This document shows, piece by piece, positions 1-7,681 of a stretch of 23,466 nt of DNA. Every line of letters starts with the position of its first letter. Position 1 is the first letter of the stretch. This DNA is from JABMRP01 sp964444795 (GTDB taxonomy: Bacteria > Planctomycetota > Planctomycetia > Pirellulales > Thermoguttaceae). The notes beneath the pieces were generated by a model. It was not told the origin of the DNA and did no database searches. It worked only from the letters and a program-made list of their open reading frames with translations. The stretch is from assembly GCA_964444795.1 (NCBI GenBank), contig CAYUIQ010000142.1, positions 1-23,466 of the forward strand, in the 5' to 3' direction. The translations under genes and the position numbers were made by a program.

Positions 1-55
1 TGCCCTGTAAGACGATGCCCTGTAAGACGATGCCCTGTAAGACGATGCCCTGTAA
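1..55. repeat. 15-bp tandem repeat (VNTR-like), 3.7 copies, truncated by window edge
   Basis: The unit TGCCCTGTAAGACGA occurs at 1-15, 16-30 and 31-45 without a mismatch, followed by a 10-base partial copy at 46-55. The array continues off the left edge, so its true length is unknown. Because 15 is a multiple of three, translation is also periodic. One + frame reads as MPCKT repeats and stays open to a TAG at 99-101, and the reverse strand is open in all frames across the array (for example VLQGI repeats). I see no homology that makes this a gene, so I call it a repeat. Confidence 0.9.
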
Positions 56-179
56 TCCGGTGCGTCGTGGGGGGGGCCACGATGCCACGCCGTGGAAATA
101 GAATCCGAACGAGAATCGGTCTCGATTGTAGTAGCCCGTCGGCCGTGGCGGAAGGGGGTGAGCGGTTGACGTCGCGAGG

Positions 180-208
180 TTGACACGCTCCTTGCCGGAG
201 GCGATAAC
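180..208 (+). promoter_or_regulatory. Sigma70-type promoter for the Rieske/cytochrome b cluster
   Basis: TTGACA (180-185, perfect -35) is followed by a 17-nt spacer and GATAAC (203-208, 4 of 6 matches to TATAAT). The start of transcription would be near 215, giving a 5' leader of about 127 nt before the Rieske ATG at 342. A second TTGACG lies 14 nt upstream at 166-171. The spacer contains a small dyad, CTCC-N5-GGAG (188-200). It is the only good promoter-like pair upstream of the whole + strand cluster. Confidence 0.55.
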
Positions 209-315
209 AGAGAAACCGTGGTCGCTGGTGGCTCCCGAACCACCCCCGCCTCACCCTCTCTCCTCGTCGACGTGGCTCGTGTGAGCCCCGTTCGAGGGCC
301 GGTTCCTCATGTCGC

Positions 316-341
316 GCAGGTAGGTTTCGCAGGTAGGTTTC
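316..341 (+). repeat. Duplicated 13-bp leader carrying the ribosome binding site
   Basis: GCAGGTAGGTTTC is repeated exactly and head to tail at 316-328 and 329-341, and abuts the Rieske ATG. Each copy has an AGG-rich core (AGGTAGG), so the gene has two potential weak ribosome binding sites. The copy proximal to the ATG is correctly spaced (about 4-10 nt). Confidence 0.6.
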
Positions 342-911
342 ATGGGCCAACAGGATACGGACAAGGCGGCGCCGGCTGCCACGAAAGAACCGGCGGCCGG
401 GGCGAATCGTCGGGGGGTTCTTCGGGCGGTCTTCGGAACGTTCCTGGGCTGGGGATTTGCGGCACTGGGGGCGACAACCGGTCTCTGGGCGGCGGCCTCG
501 ACCCGATTCATGTTCCCCAACGCGATCCTCCAGCGGCCCGACCGCTTCAAGATTGGCTATCCCAGTGATTTTCCCCGCGACCGAGTGGCCACCGGATTGA
601 AGGAGAAGTTCGGCGTCTGGGTGGTTCACGGCAAGTACCAGGGTAGCGAGCAGATTTTTGCCTTGCGTACCGTGTGTACCCACTTGGGTTGCATTACGCT
701 GTGGCAGGAGAACGAGCGGAAATTCAAGTGCCCCTGCCACGGCAGCGGGTTCTACATCGACGGGGTCAACTTCGAGGGCCCCGCCCCACGGCCGCTCGAG
801 CGATTCGCGATCCACCTTGCCGACGACGGTCAATTGGAGATCGATAAGAGCAAGATATTTCGGGAAGAATTGGGCCAGTGGGACGATCCGGAGTGTTTTG
901 TTGTTGTCTAG
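342..911 (+). CDS. Rieske [2Fe-2S] subunit of a cytochrome bc/b6-type complex
   Basis: This 189-residue protein has both cluster-binding boxes, CTHLGC (Cys112, His114, Cys117) and CPCHGSGF (Cys130, Cys132, His133), plus the downstream GPAP loop. Two Cys and two His bind the [2Fe-2S] cluster, and the other two Cys form the stabilising disulfide. A twin-arginine (Arg23-Arg24) before a hydrophobic helix at about 29-50 indicates Tat insertion with the helix kept as an anchor, as in QcrA/PetC. The residue matching bovine Tyr165 is Phe137, while the Ser is kept (Ser135); loss of this Tyr lowers the cluster potential in characterised Rieske proteins. The gene is first in the cluster and lies 32 nt before the cytochrome b gene. 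The ATG at 342 was chosen because it directly follows the duplicated leader and gives a normal Tat n-region. Confidence 0.95.
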   Translation: MGQQDTDKAAPAATKEPAAGANRRGVLRAVFGTFLGWGFAALGATTGLWAAASTRFMFPNAILQRPDRFKIGYPSDFPRDRVATGLKEKFGVWVVHGKYQGSEQIFALRTVCTHLGCITLWQENERKFKCPCHGSGFYIDGVNFEGPAPRPLERFAIHLADDGQLEIDKSKIFREELGQWDDPECFVVV

Positions 912-943
912 CGATTACCGATCACGGACCATTCATAACAATC

Positions 944-1717
944 ATGTCTCTCGGCGAACGAATCCGTCAATCGCAAATCTGGAAGAGCATCTTCCGCCAT
1001 AAGCAGCCGCTGGACCGGCGGAACCGGTTGGCAGTCGTGTTGACCAATTTCGTGCTCCATCTGCATCCGGTCGCAATCAAGCAACATGCGGTGCGGCTGA
1101 ATTTCACCTGGTGCATGGGCGGGATCACGTTCTTCCTGTTTCTGGTCGAAACGATCACCGGCGTGTTGCTGATGTTCTATTATCGGCCGACGATCGAGAT
1201 GGCCTATAACGACATGACGGGCCTGCGCGACGTCGTTTCGTTGGGCGTGCTCCGCGAACTGCATCGCTGGGGTGCCCATGCCATGGTCATCGCCGTCTGG
1301 CTGCACATGTACCGCGTCTTCCTCACCGGCAGCTACAAGAAGCCCCGGGAGTTCAATTGGGTTGTCGGCGTTGTGCTGCTCGTACTCACCCTGCTGCTCT
1401 CCTTTACCGGCTATCTGCTCCCCTGGGATCAGTTGGCCATTTGGGCGGTTACCGTCGGTTCCAACATGGCCCGGGCCGTGCCGTTGCTGGGTCACGAGGG
1501 ACCGGTGCAGCAGATCCTTACCGTGGGCGGAATCGACATGATCACCAGCGGCTCGGACAGCCGCTTCGTATTGCTCGGCGCGCGGAGCGTTTGCGAAGAG
1601 ACCCTCAACCGCTTCTACGTTCTCCACTGCGTGGCAATCCCCCTGCTGGCCGCCTTCCTCTGCGGACTCCATTTCTGGCGCGTCCGCAAAGACGGCGGCA
1701 TCAGCGGCCCCCTCTAA
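944..1717 (+). CDS. Cytochrome b N-terminal subunit, b6 type, four helices
   Basis: This membrane protein of 257 residues carries haems bL and bH of the quinol-oxidising complex. Its ligands are His107/His121 in helix B and His228/His243 in helix D. The 15-residue spacing of the second pair is typical of cytochrome b6, whereas mitochondrial cytochrome b has 14. The chain ends with RKDGGISGPL, like PetB, and keeps LPWDQ at 159-163. Cys57, in TWCMGGIT, aligns with Cys35 of PetB (FYCLGGIT), which binds haem c_n covalently on the n side. The ATG at 944 was preferred over an in-frame upstream start at 878, because the earlier one would overlap the Rieske gene and add an unrelated 22-residue tail. 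The next gene supplies the missing C-terminal half, so this is a split cytochrome b. Confidence 0.95.
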   Translation: MSLGERIRQSQIWKSIFRHKQPLDRRNRLAVVLTNFVLHLHPVAIKQHAVRLNFTWCMGGITFFLFLVETITGVLLMFYYRPTIEMAYNDMTGLRDVVSLGVLRELHRWGAHAMVIAVWLHMYRVFLTGSYKKPREFNWVVGVVLLVLTLLLSFTGYLLPWDQLAIWAVTVGSNMARAVPLLGHEGPVQQILTVGGIDMITSGSDSRFVLLGARSVCEETLNRFYVLHCVAIPLLAAFLCGLHFWRVRKDGGISGPL

Positions 1718-1785
1718 CGAAAACGTTTCCTTGCCACTTTCCACTAATCCCCACCATCTAGTCCCCAGTCCCTAGTCCCTACCCC

Positions 1786-3105
1786 ATGCACTCCGCCGAC
1801 CCCCAATTCCTCGAACACGTCGCCGTACCGCTAGGCTGGTTCTATCTGCTTGCCTGCGCGCTGAACATCGGAGCGGCCGCGTGGGATTGGCGGCGGTCGG
1901 GCGATCGGGTTCGGTCCGGCGCCTGGTTGGCCGTGGCGGTCGTGTTTGCCGTGCTGGGGGGAATGTCGCTGGGTGGCGCGGGGGTGCCGATGCCCGAGTT
2001 CTTCAAGGCGGCCGTCAATGCCTTGCTCGGGCCGGTGACGTTGACCTTCGGCTCCCTGGCCGCGCTGGCGGTGTTGTATCGGTGGCGGCGTTTCTTCGTT
2101 CGGCCGGTGGTCGCCTGGGCGGGGTTGAATCTGTCGCTGGTGTGGATGGGCCTGTCGATGACCGACCCCCATTTCGCGGCCATCGTTACCAAGCCAGACA
2201 ACGTACCCATCGTCGCCATGGTTTACCTGATGGCCTACTTCACCTGGCTGTCGACCGCCATGGCCGTGGAGAACGACCGGCGGCTCGCCCAGGGAGACGG
2301 GCCGGTCGAGAAACAGTATAACGCTCGCGTGCTGGTCTGGCCGGATCTGGTCTACATCGAATTGATCTGCATGGTCATTCTCAGCGCCGTGCTGATCGTC
2401 TGGTCGGTCGCCCTTCCAGCGCCGCTGGAGCAACCGGCCAACCCGGTGGTCACGCCCAACCCGTCGAAGGCCCCCTGGTACTTCCTCGGCTTGCAGGAGA
2501 TGCTCGTCTTCTTTCCGCCGTGGATGGCCGGCGTGGTGCTGCCCGGGCTGATCATTCTGGGGCTGATGGCCGTGCCATATCTCGATCCGAACAAGAAGGG
2601 TAACGGCTATTACACGATCGGCCAGCGGCGGTTCGGCTACGTCGTGTTTCAGTTTGGATTTCTGCAACTGTGGCTTCTGATGATTCTGATCGGCACGTTC
2701 ATGCGCGGTCCCAACTGGAATTTCTTCGGGCTTTACGCCCCCCACGATCCGCATCTGGTCGCCGCGGCCAACAACGTGAGACTGTCGGTCCTGTTTTGGG
2801 TGATGTTGCTGGGCCGCGAACTACCGCAAGCGGCACCCGGCGCCGGTACCCTGTCTCAACTCGGTGCGGCCGTGTGGCGTGAAATCGCCGGAATCCTTGC
2901 ACTGGGGGGCTATTTCATCGTTTTGCCCGTCGCGCTGGGCCGAACCGTGTTGGCCAATTTCGTCGCGCAAATGGGCCGCACGCGTTACACGATCATGATC
3001 CTGTTGCTGTTGATGATGCTCGTCCTACCGATCAAGATGGTGCTCGTCTGGGTCTGCCATCTCAGCTACATCGTGAGCATGCCGGAGTATTTTTTCAACT
3101 TCTAG
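1786..3105 (+). CDS. Enlarged cytochrome b C-terminal (subunit IV-like) membrane protein
   Basis: This 439-residue polytopic protein is far longer than the 160-residue PetD. The PetD-like core begins near residue 183 (VLVWPDLVYIE), includes QPANPVVTPNPSKAPWYF and ends at about 268 (PYLDPN). Before the core lie about five extra hydrophobic helices (near 16-33, 45-65, 77-98, 107-125 and 140-160). After it come several more (about 285-305, 332-343, 367-390 and 401-428). The quinol-site PEWY motif reads APWY (229-232), so the catalytic Glu position is Ala. Together with the b6-like gene it completes a split cytochrome b. The 68-nt gap upstream is C-rich, with short AGTCCC repeats and no Shine-Dalgarno sequence. 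What the extra helices do cannot be told from sequence. Confidence 0.85.
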   Translation: MHSADPQFLEHVAVPLGWFYLLACALNIGAAAWDWRRSGDRVRSGAWLAVAVVFAVLGGMSLGGAGVPMPEFFKAAVNALLGPVTLTFGSLAALAVLYRWRRFFVRPVVAWAGLNLSLVWMGLSMTDPHFAAIVTKPDNVPIVAMVYLMAYFTWLSTAMAVENDRRLAQGDGPVEKQYNARVLVWPDLVYIELICMVILSAVLIVWSVALPAPLEQPANPVVTPNPSKAPWYFLGLQEMLVFFPPWMAGVVLPGLIILGLMAVPYLDPNKKGNGYYTIGQRRFGYVVFQFGFLQLWLLMILIGTFMRGPNWNFFGLYAPHDPHLVAAANNVRLSVLFWVMLLGRELPQAAPGAGTLSQLGAAVWREIAGILALGGYFIVLPVALGRTVLANFVAQMGRTRYTIMILLLLMMLVLPIKMVLVWVCHLSYIVSMPEYFFNF

Positions 3106-3139
3106 GGAAGTCGCTTTAGTATCCGCAAAAGAACTACTT

Positions 3140-6100
3140 ATGCGTTCGACCGACGAAACCTACTACAACATCAAGCGGCTGCACGTTGTGTTCGCGATAT
3201 CCTCGCTGGCACTGCTGGCGGCGACGATATGGATGTTGGCGGTCGACCACCGCCGCCCGTGGAAAGAATATCAGCGGACGTTCCACGACCGGATCGAGCC
3301 GTGGCTCACCGCCGTACGCATCCAGTCCCAACAGACCGAGGCATTTGAAGCGACCGAGACCGACCTTCGCGAGAAACTCTCGGCCGCGCGCCAGGCCGTG
3401 GCCGATGAGGCGTTGTTGGCCGGTTTTCGCGAGGCACTCGAAGCCGACGCCGCGAGCCGGCAAGTCGATCCGCCGGACTTTTCCGCCATGGAAGCTAACG
3501 ACGACAGGCAATCCACGATCCGTGCGTTGAACACGTTTCTCGCCCGGGCGAAACTGCGACAAGAGAACCTCCGCCGCGACCTCCGCTTTCGCCGGGCCGA
3601 TTTCGACGAGGCGCGTAGCCGCTTCGAAGCGGCGGTGGCTCGCGAGTTGTCGGCCGAACAACTCGACACCCGGCAGAAGGCCGTCGACGCGGTGGCCGAC
3701 GACGTGGCCGCATTGGCGGCACGGTTCGAGCAGGCCGGTGACCACTGTGACGTGTTGGCCTCGATCTTGGCCGAAATCACCCGGGCCGAGACCGACGCCG
3801 CCCGGGCGCTGGCCGAGCATCGGGCCGTCGTTGATCGACTCCAGGCCGCCCTGACCAATCAGCGTCCCGGTGCCGGCAAAGACATGCTTCGCTGGCCGGT
3901 GGTCGATGCTTTCGGCGGACCGCCACGGGTGCGGCAGATTTGGCTGCCCGAGTTGACCATCGACTACAATTTCCGCCAGGTTGGACGGATCGACCGTTGC
4001 GTGACCTGTCATCTGGGAGTCGACCGAACCGCGCCCGGGTCGACCGCTGAACCCGCCCTGCCCCGGCAAGACACGCTCTCGCTACGGTTGACACCCGGGC
4101 AACAGTCGTCCGACGCCGGCGGCGAGACGCTCGACTCGGCCTACGGCATAATACTGGCCGAGGAGGGAATGATCGACCCGGAGGCGGTCACGGTTGCCGT
4201 GGTCCTGCCGGAGACAACGGCCGCCAAAGCGGGACTTCGTACGGGCGATGTGCTGGTGAAGATCGATGACGAGCCGGTGACCGACACCGGGCAGGCCGAG
4301 ACCGCCTTGCTGCAATGTGCCAAGGAAAAGAAGACGGCGGCGCTGGAAATCGAGCGGGGCGTGCCGCAACCTTATTGCTCGCATCCCCGGCCCGATCTGT
4401 ACGTCGGCTCGACCAGCCCCCATCCGAAGAGCGAGTTTGGCTGCACGATCTGCCACGACGGTCAGGGTAGCGCCACGGCCTTTCGTTGGGCATCGCACAC
4501 GCCCGACAATCCGCCGGAGAAGCTCCGTTGGCGGAAAGAACTCGATTGGTCCGCCAATCCGCATTGGGATTTCCCCATGCGGCCGGCCCGCTTCGCCCAA
4601 AGCAGTTGCCTGAAATGTCATCATCAGGTGCTCGATCTGGACCGCAGCGATCATTTCCCCGAGGCCCCCGCGCCGAAGCTGGTGGCCGGTTTCGATCTGA
4701 TCCGCGGCAACGGCTGCTTCGGCTGCCACGAAATTCGCGGCACCGACGATCAGGGGCAGACGGTCGGTCCCGACTTGCGACCGGCTCCGCCCTACGCGGA
4801 GGCCGCGAGTCGACTGCTCAGCGCCGATCTCGCACCGGTCGGGCACATGACCGAAGCCGGGCGCGAGTTGGCTCGGCGGATTCTCGCCGAACCGGAGAAC
4901 CCTCGGCCGCGACGCGAGTTGGTCGCCGCGCTTCGGGCCGCTCCGCGGTTGCCCGCGCCGCTGGCGGCGATGGTCGATCTTCTGGCCGCCGAGGAGACGG
5001 TGCCGGGAACACTGCACAAGATCGGGCCGAGTCTGGCCGGTCTGGCCGACCGGCTGGACGTTTCCGCGGTAGCCGACCGGATTCGTCGTCCCACCCGGTT
5101 GCGAGCCGACGCCAAGATGCCCCAGGTGTTCGACATGCACGAACATCTCGCCGGGCGGAGTCTCGCCGATGCCCAACGGTTCGAGCCGGTGGAACTTCGC
5201 GCCATGGCCGAGTATCTGTTGTGGATCAGCCGACCGGCCGCTTCGCTTGAGCCACCGCCGGATGTGACCGAACCGGCATCGGCCGAGCGGGGCGAGAAGC
5301 TTTTCATCCGCCACGGATGCCTTGCCTGCCACCAGCACAACGACTTTCCCGAGAGCCAGGCGACGCAGGGGCCGAACCTGTCGACGATCGTCGTCAAATA
5401 CACGGCCGAGAATCGCCGGCCGTGGCTTGCCGGCTGGATCCGCGATCCGGCAAGTCACTCGCGCTGGACGCCGATGCCCAGCGTACAACTCCAACCGCAG
5501 CCACTTGCCCAGGACGAACTGGAAGACGAGCCGCCAACTTCGCCGGTACGGATGACGGATCCAGCAGCCGATATTGCCGCGTTCCTGCTGAAACCGGCGG
5601 CCGCGGATGCCGATGCTCTGTCGATCCCCGAGGCTCCGAACCCGCCGGACGAGGATGTTTTCGAGTTGGCGCGGCAGTACTTGAGCAAGGCGATCTCCGG
5701 CAAGGCGGCGGCGCAGTACATCGAACAGGGTATCCCGGCGGCGGTCGCCAAAGAGGCCCGAGCGGACGTCGAGTTGCTCGCCGGGCGAACAACCGACGAG
5801 AACCGGCGAGCCAAGGCGATGCGCTACATCGGCGCCCGCGCGATCGGCAAGCGGGGTTGTTTCGGGTGCCACGATGTGCCCGGGTTCGAGACCGCCACGC
5901 CGGTTGGCCCGGCGTTGACCGCTTGGGGCCGAAAACAAGAGTCGCTGTTGGCCTTTGAACAAGTCGGCCGATTTATTGGGGAAACCGAGGGTGATATCGA
6001 TGAGGCGGATCCCGACCGGGGGTTCTTTCTCGATGCCCTGCGTCAGGGGCGCCGCGAGGGATTTCTTTGGCAGAAGCTACGGGCGCCGCGGAGTTTCGAT

Positions 6101-7408
6101 TATCAGAAAGCACAAAACAAGCCGTACAATCAGCGGCTGGTGATGGGCAAGTTTGCCATCGACGACCCGCAGCGCGAGGCGATTATGACCTTCGTCCTGG
6201 GGCTGGTTGCCGAGCCACCGGCCGAGAAGTACGTGGTCCGGCAGCCCGACGCAAACCAGATCGCCCAGGCCGAGGGCCGGCGGCTTTTCGAGCAAAACGC
6301 GTGTACCCAATGCCACACCATGCAGCGGGAGCGATGGGACGTGGCCTTTGATCCAGAGGACTTCGAGTACGAGAACGCACCGCCAGAGTTCGCTGACTTC
6401 GAGTTCCTCCGGCCGGAGATCAGCGAAGCGGCGCTGGCTGAGTCGCTGGCGACCGACGCCGGGGGACGCCGCCACGCGACGCTCGTGGGCCGACCCGTGA
6501 TGGACCCCGAGGAGCCGGGCAGCGGACGGCTGTACGAATACGACTACGACGACGATGACAATCCGCTGTACATGTTCACGCCCTGGGAACCGGCAGCGAT
6601 CAACGGTTGGATCTGGCCGGTGGGGGGGCAAAGCATGGTGATCGGCGCGCCGGAGATCGTAGCCAAACATGCGCCCGTCGGCGGTGAGTTTGCCCGGCTC
6701 CTGTATCCCGTGGTGGTTGCCGAGAGCGACAATCCGGCTCTGGCCGAGCAGGCTTGGGGCTGGGTGCCTCCGGAGCTGGTCGATCGGGGGAAGACTGTCC
6801 ACCGCCAGTGGCTTGCCGATTACCTGCTCACGGCCACGGTGATCCGCCCGGCCGCCGTTTTGCGAATGCCCGACTACCGTTTCTCGGCCGCGCAAGCCCG
6901 GCATCTGGCCGATTATGTGACGGTCGCTACTGGCGGGGAAGTCCCTCCCGGCCCGGAGACGGTGGATCGGGTGGCCCAACTCGCCGATGAACAGCGGCAG
7001 TTGGCCATTCTGGCTGAGAAAGAGTTAGCCCGGCCCGGACGTCTGGACGACGCCATGCGATTGGTGGCCGACCGCGAGTTGTATTGCGCGAAATGCCACC
7101 TTATCGGCGATTTTAGCCCCGGCGGGGCAGTAGTCACCACCCTGGCTCCCAGACTGGATCAGGTGGCTCGACGCATCCGGCCGGAGTACCTGCGGCGGTG
7201 GTTGGGCAACCCGACCACGGTGTTGCCCTACACGGGCATGCCGGTCAACTTCCCCCCCACGGGTGATCCGCTGGGCCAGAATCTCTTTTCCGGCAGCAGC
7301 GCCGAACAACTCGACGCGGTGGCCGATTTATTGTTACACTATGATTGGTACACGAGTCACAAGGCGGTCGGGCGGCTGATCGAGCCAAGCCCGGAGGCTC
7401 AACCTTGA
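3140..7408 (+). CDS. Octahaem cytochrome c with N-terminal anchor, coiled coil and PDZ domain
   Basis: This 1422-residue protein has one N-terminal membrane helix (about 14-34), then a long charged, Ala-rich helical segment (about 50-243) that is probably a coiled coil. Eight CxxCH haem sites start at Cys287, Cys435, Cys490, Cys526, Cys727, Cys907, Cys1055 and Cys1316. Between haems 1 and 2 (about 335-410) lies a PDZ-like domain with AKAGLRTGDVLVKIDDEPV. Hydrophobic Met-Pro pairs after several haems (KMPQ, TPMP, RMPD, TGMP) are the usual sixth-ligand context of class I cytochrome c domains. Its position straight after the split cytochrome b suggests it is the cytochrome c1/f counterpart, facing the p-side compartment and passing electrons from the Rieske protein onward. 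The ATG at 3140 gives the anchor directly. A long antisense frame inside is a shadow. Confidence 0.9.
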   Translation: MRSTDETYYNIKRLHVVFAISSLALLAATIWMLAVDHRRPWKEYQRTFHDRIEPWLTAVRIQSQQTEAFEATETDLREKLSAARQAVADEALLAGFREALEADAASRQVDPPDFSAMEANDDRQSTIRALNTFLARAKLRQENLRRDLRFRRADFDEARSRFEAAVARELSAEQLDTRQKAVDAVADDVAALAARFEQAGDHCDVLASILAEITRAETDAARALAEHRAVVDRLQAALTNQRPGAGKDMLRWPVVDAFGGPPRVRQIWLPELTIDYNFRQVGRIDRCVTCHLGVDRTAPGSTAEPALPRQDTLSLRLTPGQQSSDAGGETLDSAYGIILAEEGMIDPEAVTVAVVLPETTAAKAGLRTGDVLVKIDDEPVTDTGQAETALLQCAKEKKTAALEIERGVPQPYCSHPRPDLYVGSTSPHPKSEFGCTICHDGQGSATAFRWASHTPDNPPEKLRWRKELDWSANPHWDFPMRPARFAQSSCLKCHHQVLDLDRSDHFPEAPAPKLVAGFDLIRGNGCFGCHEIRGTDDQGQTVGPDLRPAPPYAEAASRLLSADLAPVGHMTEAGRELARRILAEPENPRPRRELVAALRAAPRLPAPLAAMVDLLAAEETVPGTLHKIGPSLAGLADRLDVSAVADRIRRPTRLRADAKMPQVFDMHEHLAGRSLADAQRFEPVELRAMAEYLLWISRPAASLEPPPDVTEPASAERGEKLFIRHGCLACHQHNDFPESQATQGPNLSTIVVKYTAENRRPWLAGWIRDPASHSRWTPMPSVQLQPQPLAQDELEDEPPTSPVRMTDPAADIAAFLLKPAAADADALSIPEAPNPPDEDVFELARQYLSKAISGKAAAQYIEQGIPAAVAKEARADVELLAGRTTDENRRAKAMRYIGARAIGKRGCFGCHDVPGFETATPVGPALTAWGRKQESLLAFEQVGRFIGETEGDIDEADPDRGFFLDALRQGRREGFLWQKLRAPRSFDYQKAQNKPYNQRLVMGKFAIDDPQREAIMTFVLGLVAEPPAEKYVVRQPDANQIAQAEGRRLFEQNACTQCHTMQRERWDVAFDPEDFEYENAPPEFADFEFLRPEISEAALAESLATDAGGRRHATLVGRPVMDPEEPGSGRLYEYDYDDDDNPLYMFTPWEPAAINGWIWPVGGQSMVIGAPEIVAKHAPVGGEFARLLYPVVVAESDNPALAEQAWGWVPPELVDRGKTVHRQWLADYLLTATVIRPAAVLRMPDYRFSAAQARHLADYVTVATGGEVPPGPETVDRVAQLADEQRQLAILAEKELARPGRLDDAMRLVADRELYCAKCHLIGDFSPGGAVVTTLAPRLDQVARRIRPEYLRRWLGNPTTVLPYTGMPVNFPPTGDPLGQNLFSGSSAEQLDAVADLLLHYDWYTSHKAVGRLIEPSPEAQP

Positions 7409-7447
7409 GATCCGTTTAGAAGAAACAGAGAAACAAGGAGAACGACC

Positions 7448-7681
7448 ATGTCCATCTGGCGCACTGTTGGATGTGCCGCAATGTTGCTGCCCGTATGGGG
7501 ATGTAGCGGCAGTGTAAGCGCCCCCCCGGAAGTCGAAGCCCAGAAGGTGGAAGGCGAGTTGAAAGCGCCCGTCATTGACTTCGGCAAGGAGAGCCCCGAC
7601 GGTGTCCCGCCCACGGGCAACTCGCCGGAAAACACCTCTCCGGAAAATCCCGAGAAACCCAAAGAGGGGTCGTCTTCCTGA
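7448..7681 (+). CDS. Small putative lipoprotein, Pro/Glu-rich
   Basis: I do not recognise a family. The 77-residue product has a short hydrophobic N-terminus ending VWGC (Cys19), a plausible if imperfect lipobox with Trp at -2. A polar, Pro-, Glu- and Ser-rich tail follows, with a repeated SPEN motif, and is probably disordered. An excellent Shine-Dalgarno AAGGAG (7435-7440) lies 7 nt before the ATG, one of the strongest in the window, which supports real translation. It sits 39 nt after the octahaem cytochrome and about 110 nt before the cupredoxin-like gene, within the respiratory cluster. It may be a small accessory or assembly factor, but that is a guess from context. Confidence 0.65.
   Translation: MSIWRTVGCAAMLLPVWGCSGSVSAPPEVEAQKVEGELKAPVIDFGKESPDGVPPTGNSPENTSPENPEKPKEGSSS

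Larger units (their letters stand above)
1..341. other. Non-coding leader region upstream of the respiratory cluster
   Basis: No open frame here looks like a protein. The short frames reaching into the Rieske gene are shadows of it. The stretch holds the 15-bp array (1-55), a G-rich run (69-76), a promoter candidate (180-208) and a duplicated 13-bp leader (316-341). A five-codon frame (ATG 309 to TAG 323, MSRR) starts just before the duplicated leader. Nothing else stands out. Confidence 0.6.

Noticed and set aside
1..55. CRISPR array
   Set aside because: The units are contiguous 15-mers without spacers, so this is a simple tandem repeat. No cas genes are present.
218..568. A 116-residue + strand frame overlapping the Rieske start
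   Set aside because: Pro/Gly-rich and out of frame with the clear Rieske gene; no motif.
908..1744. A 278-residue minus-strand frame opposite the cytochrome b gene
   Set aside because: It is a charged shadow of a gene with clear haem ligands and PetB similarity.
4082..5962. A 626-residue open frame on the minus strand inside the octahaem cytochrome gene
   Set aside because: It mirrors the G+C-rich codons of the real gene, is rich in Arg and Gly with no domain, and has no ribosome binding site. The + strand has eight haem motifs.
342..7408. Alternative Complex III
   Set aside because: A true Rieske protein and haem-ligating cytochrome b are present, and no NrfD-like or molybdopterin-like subunit is seen.
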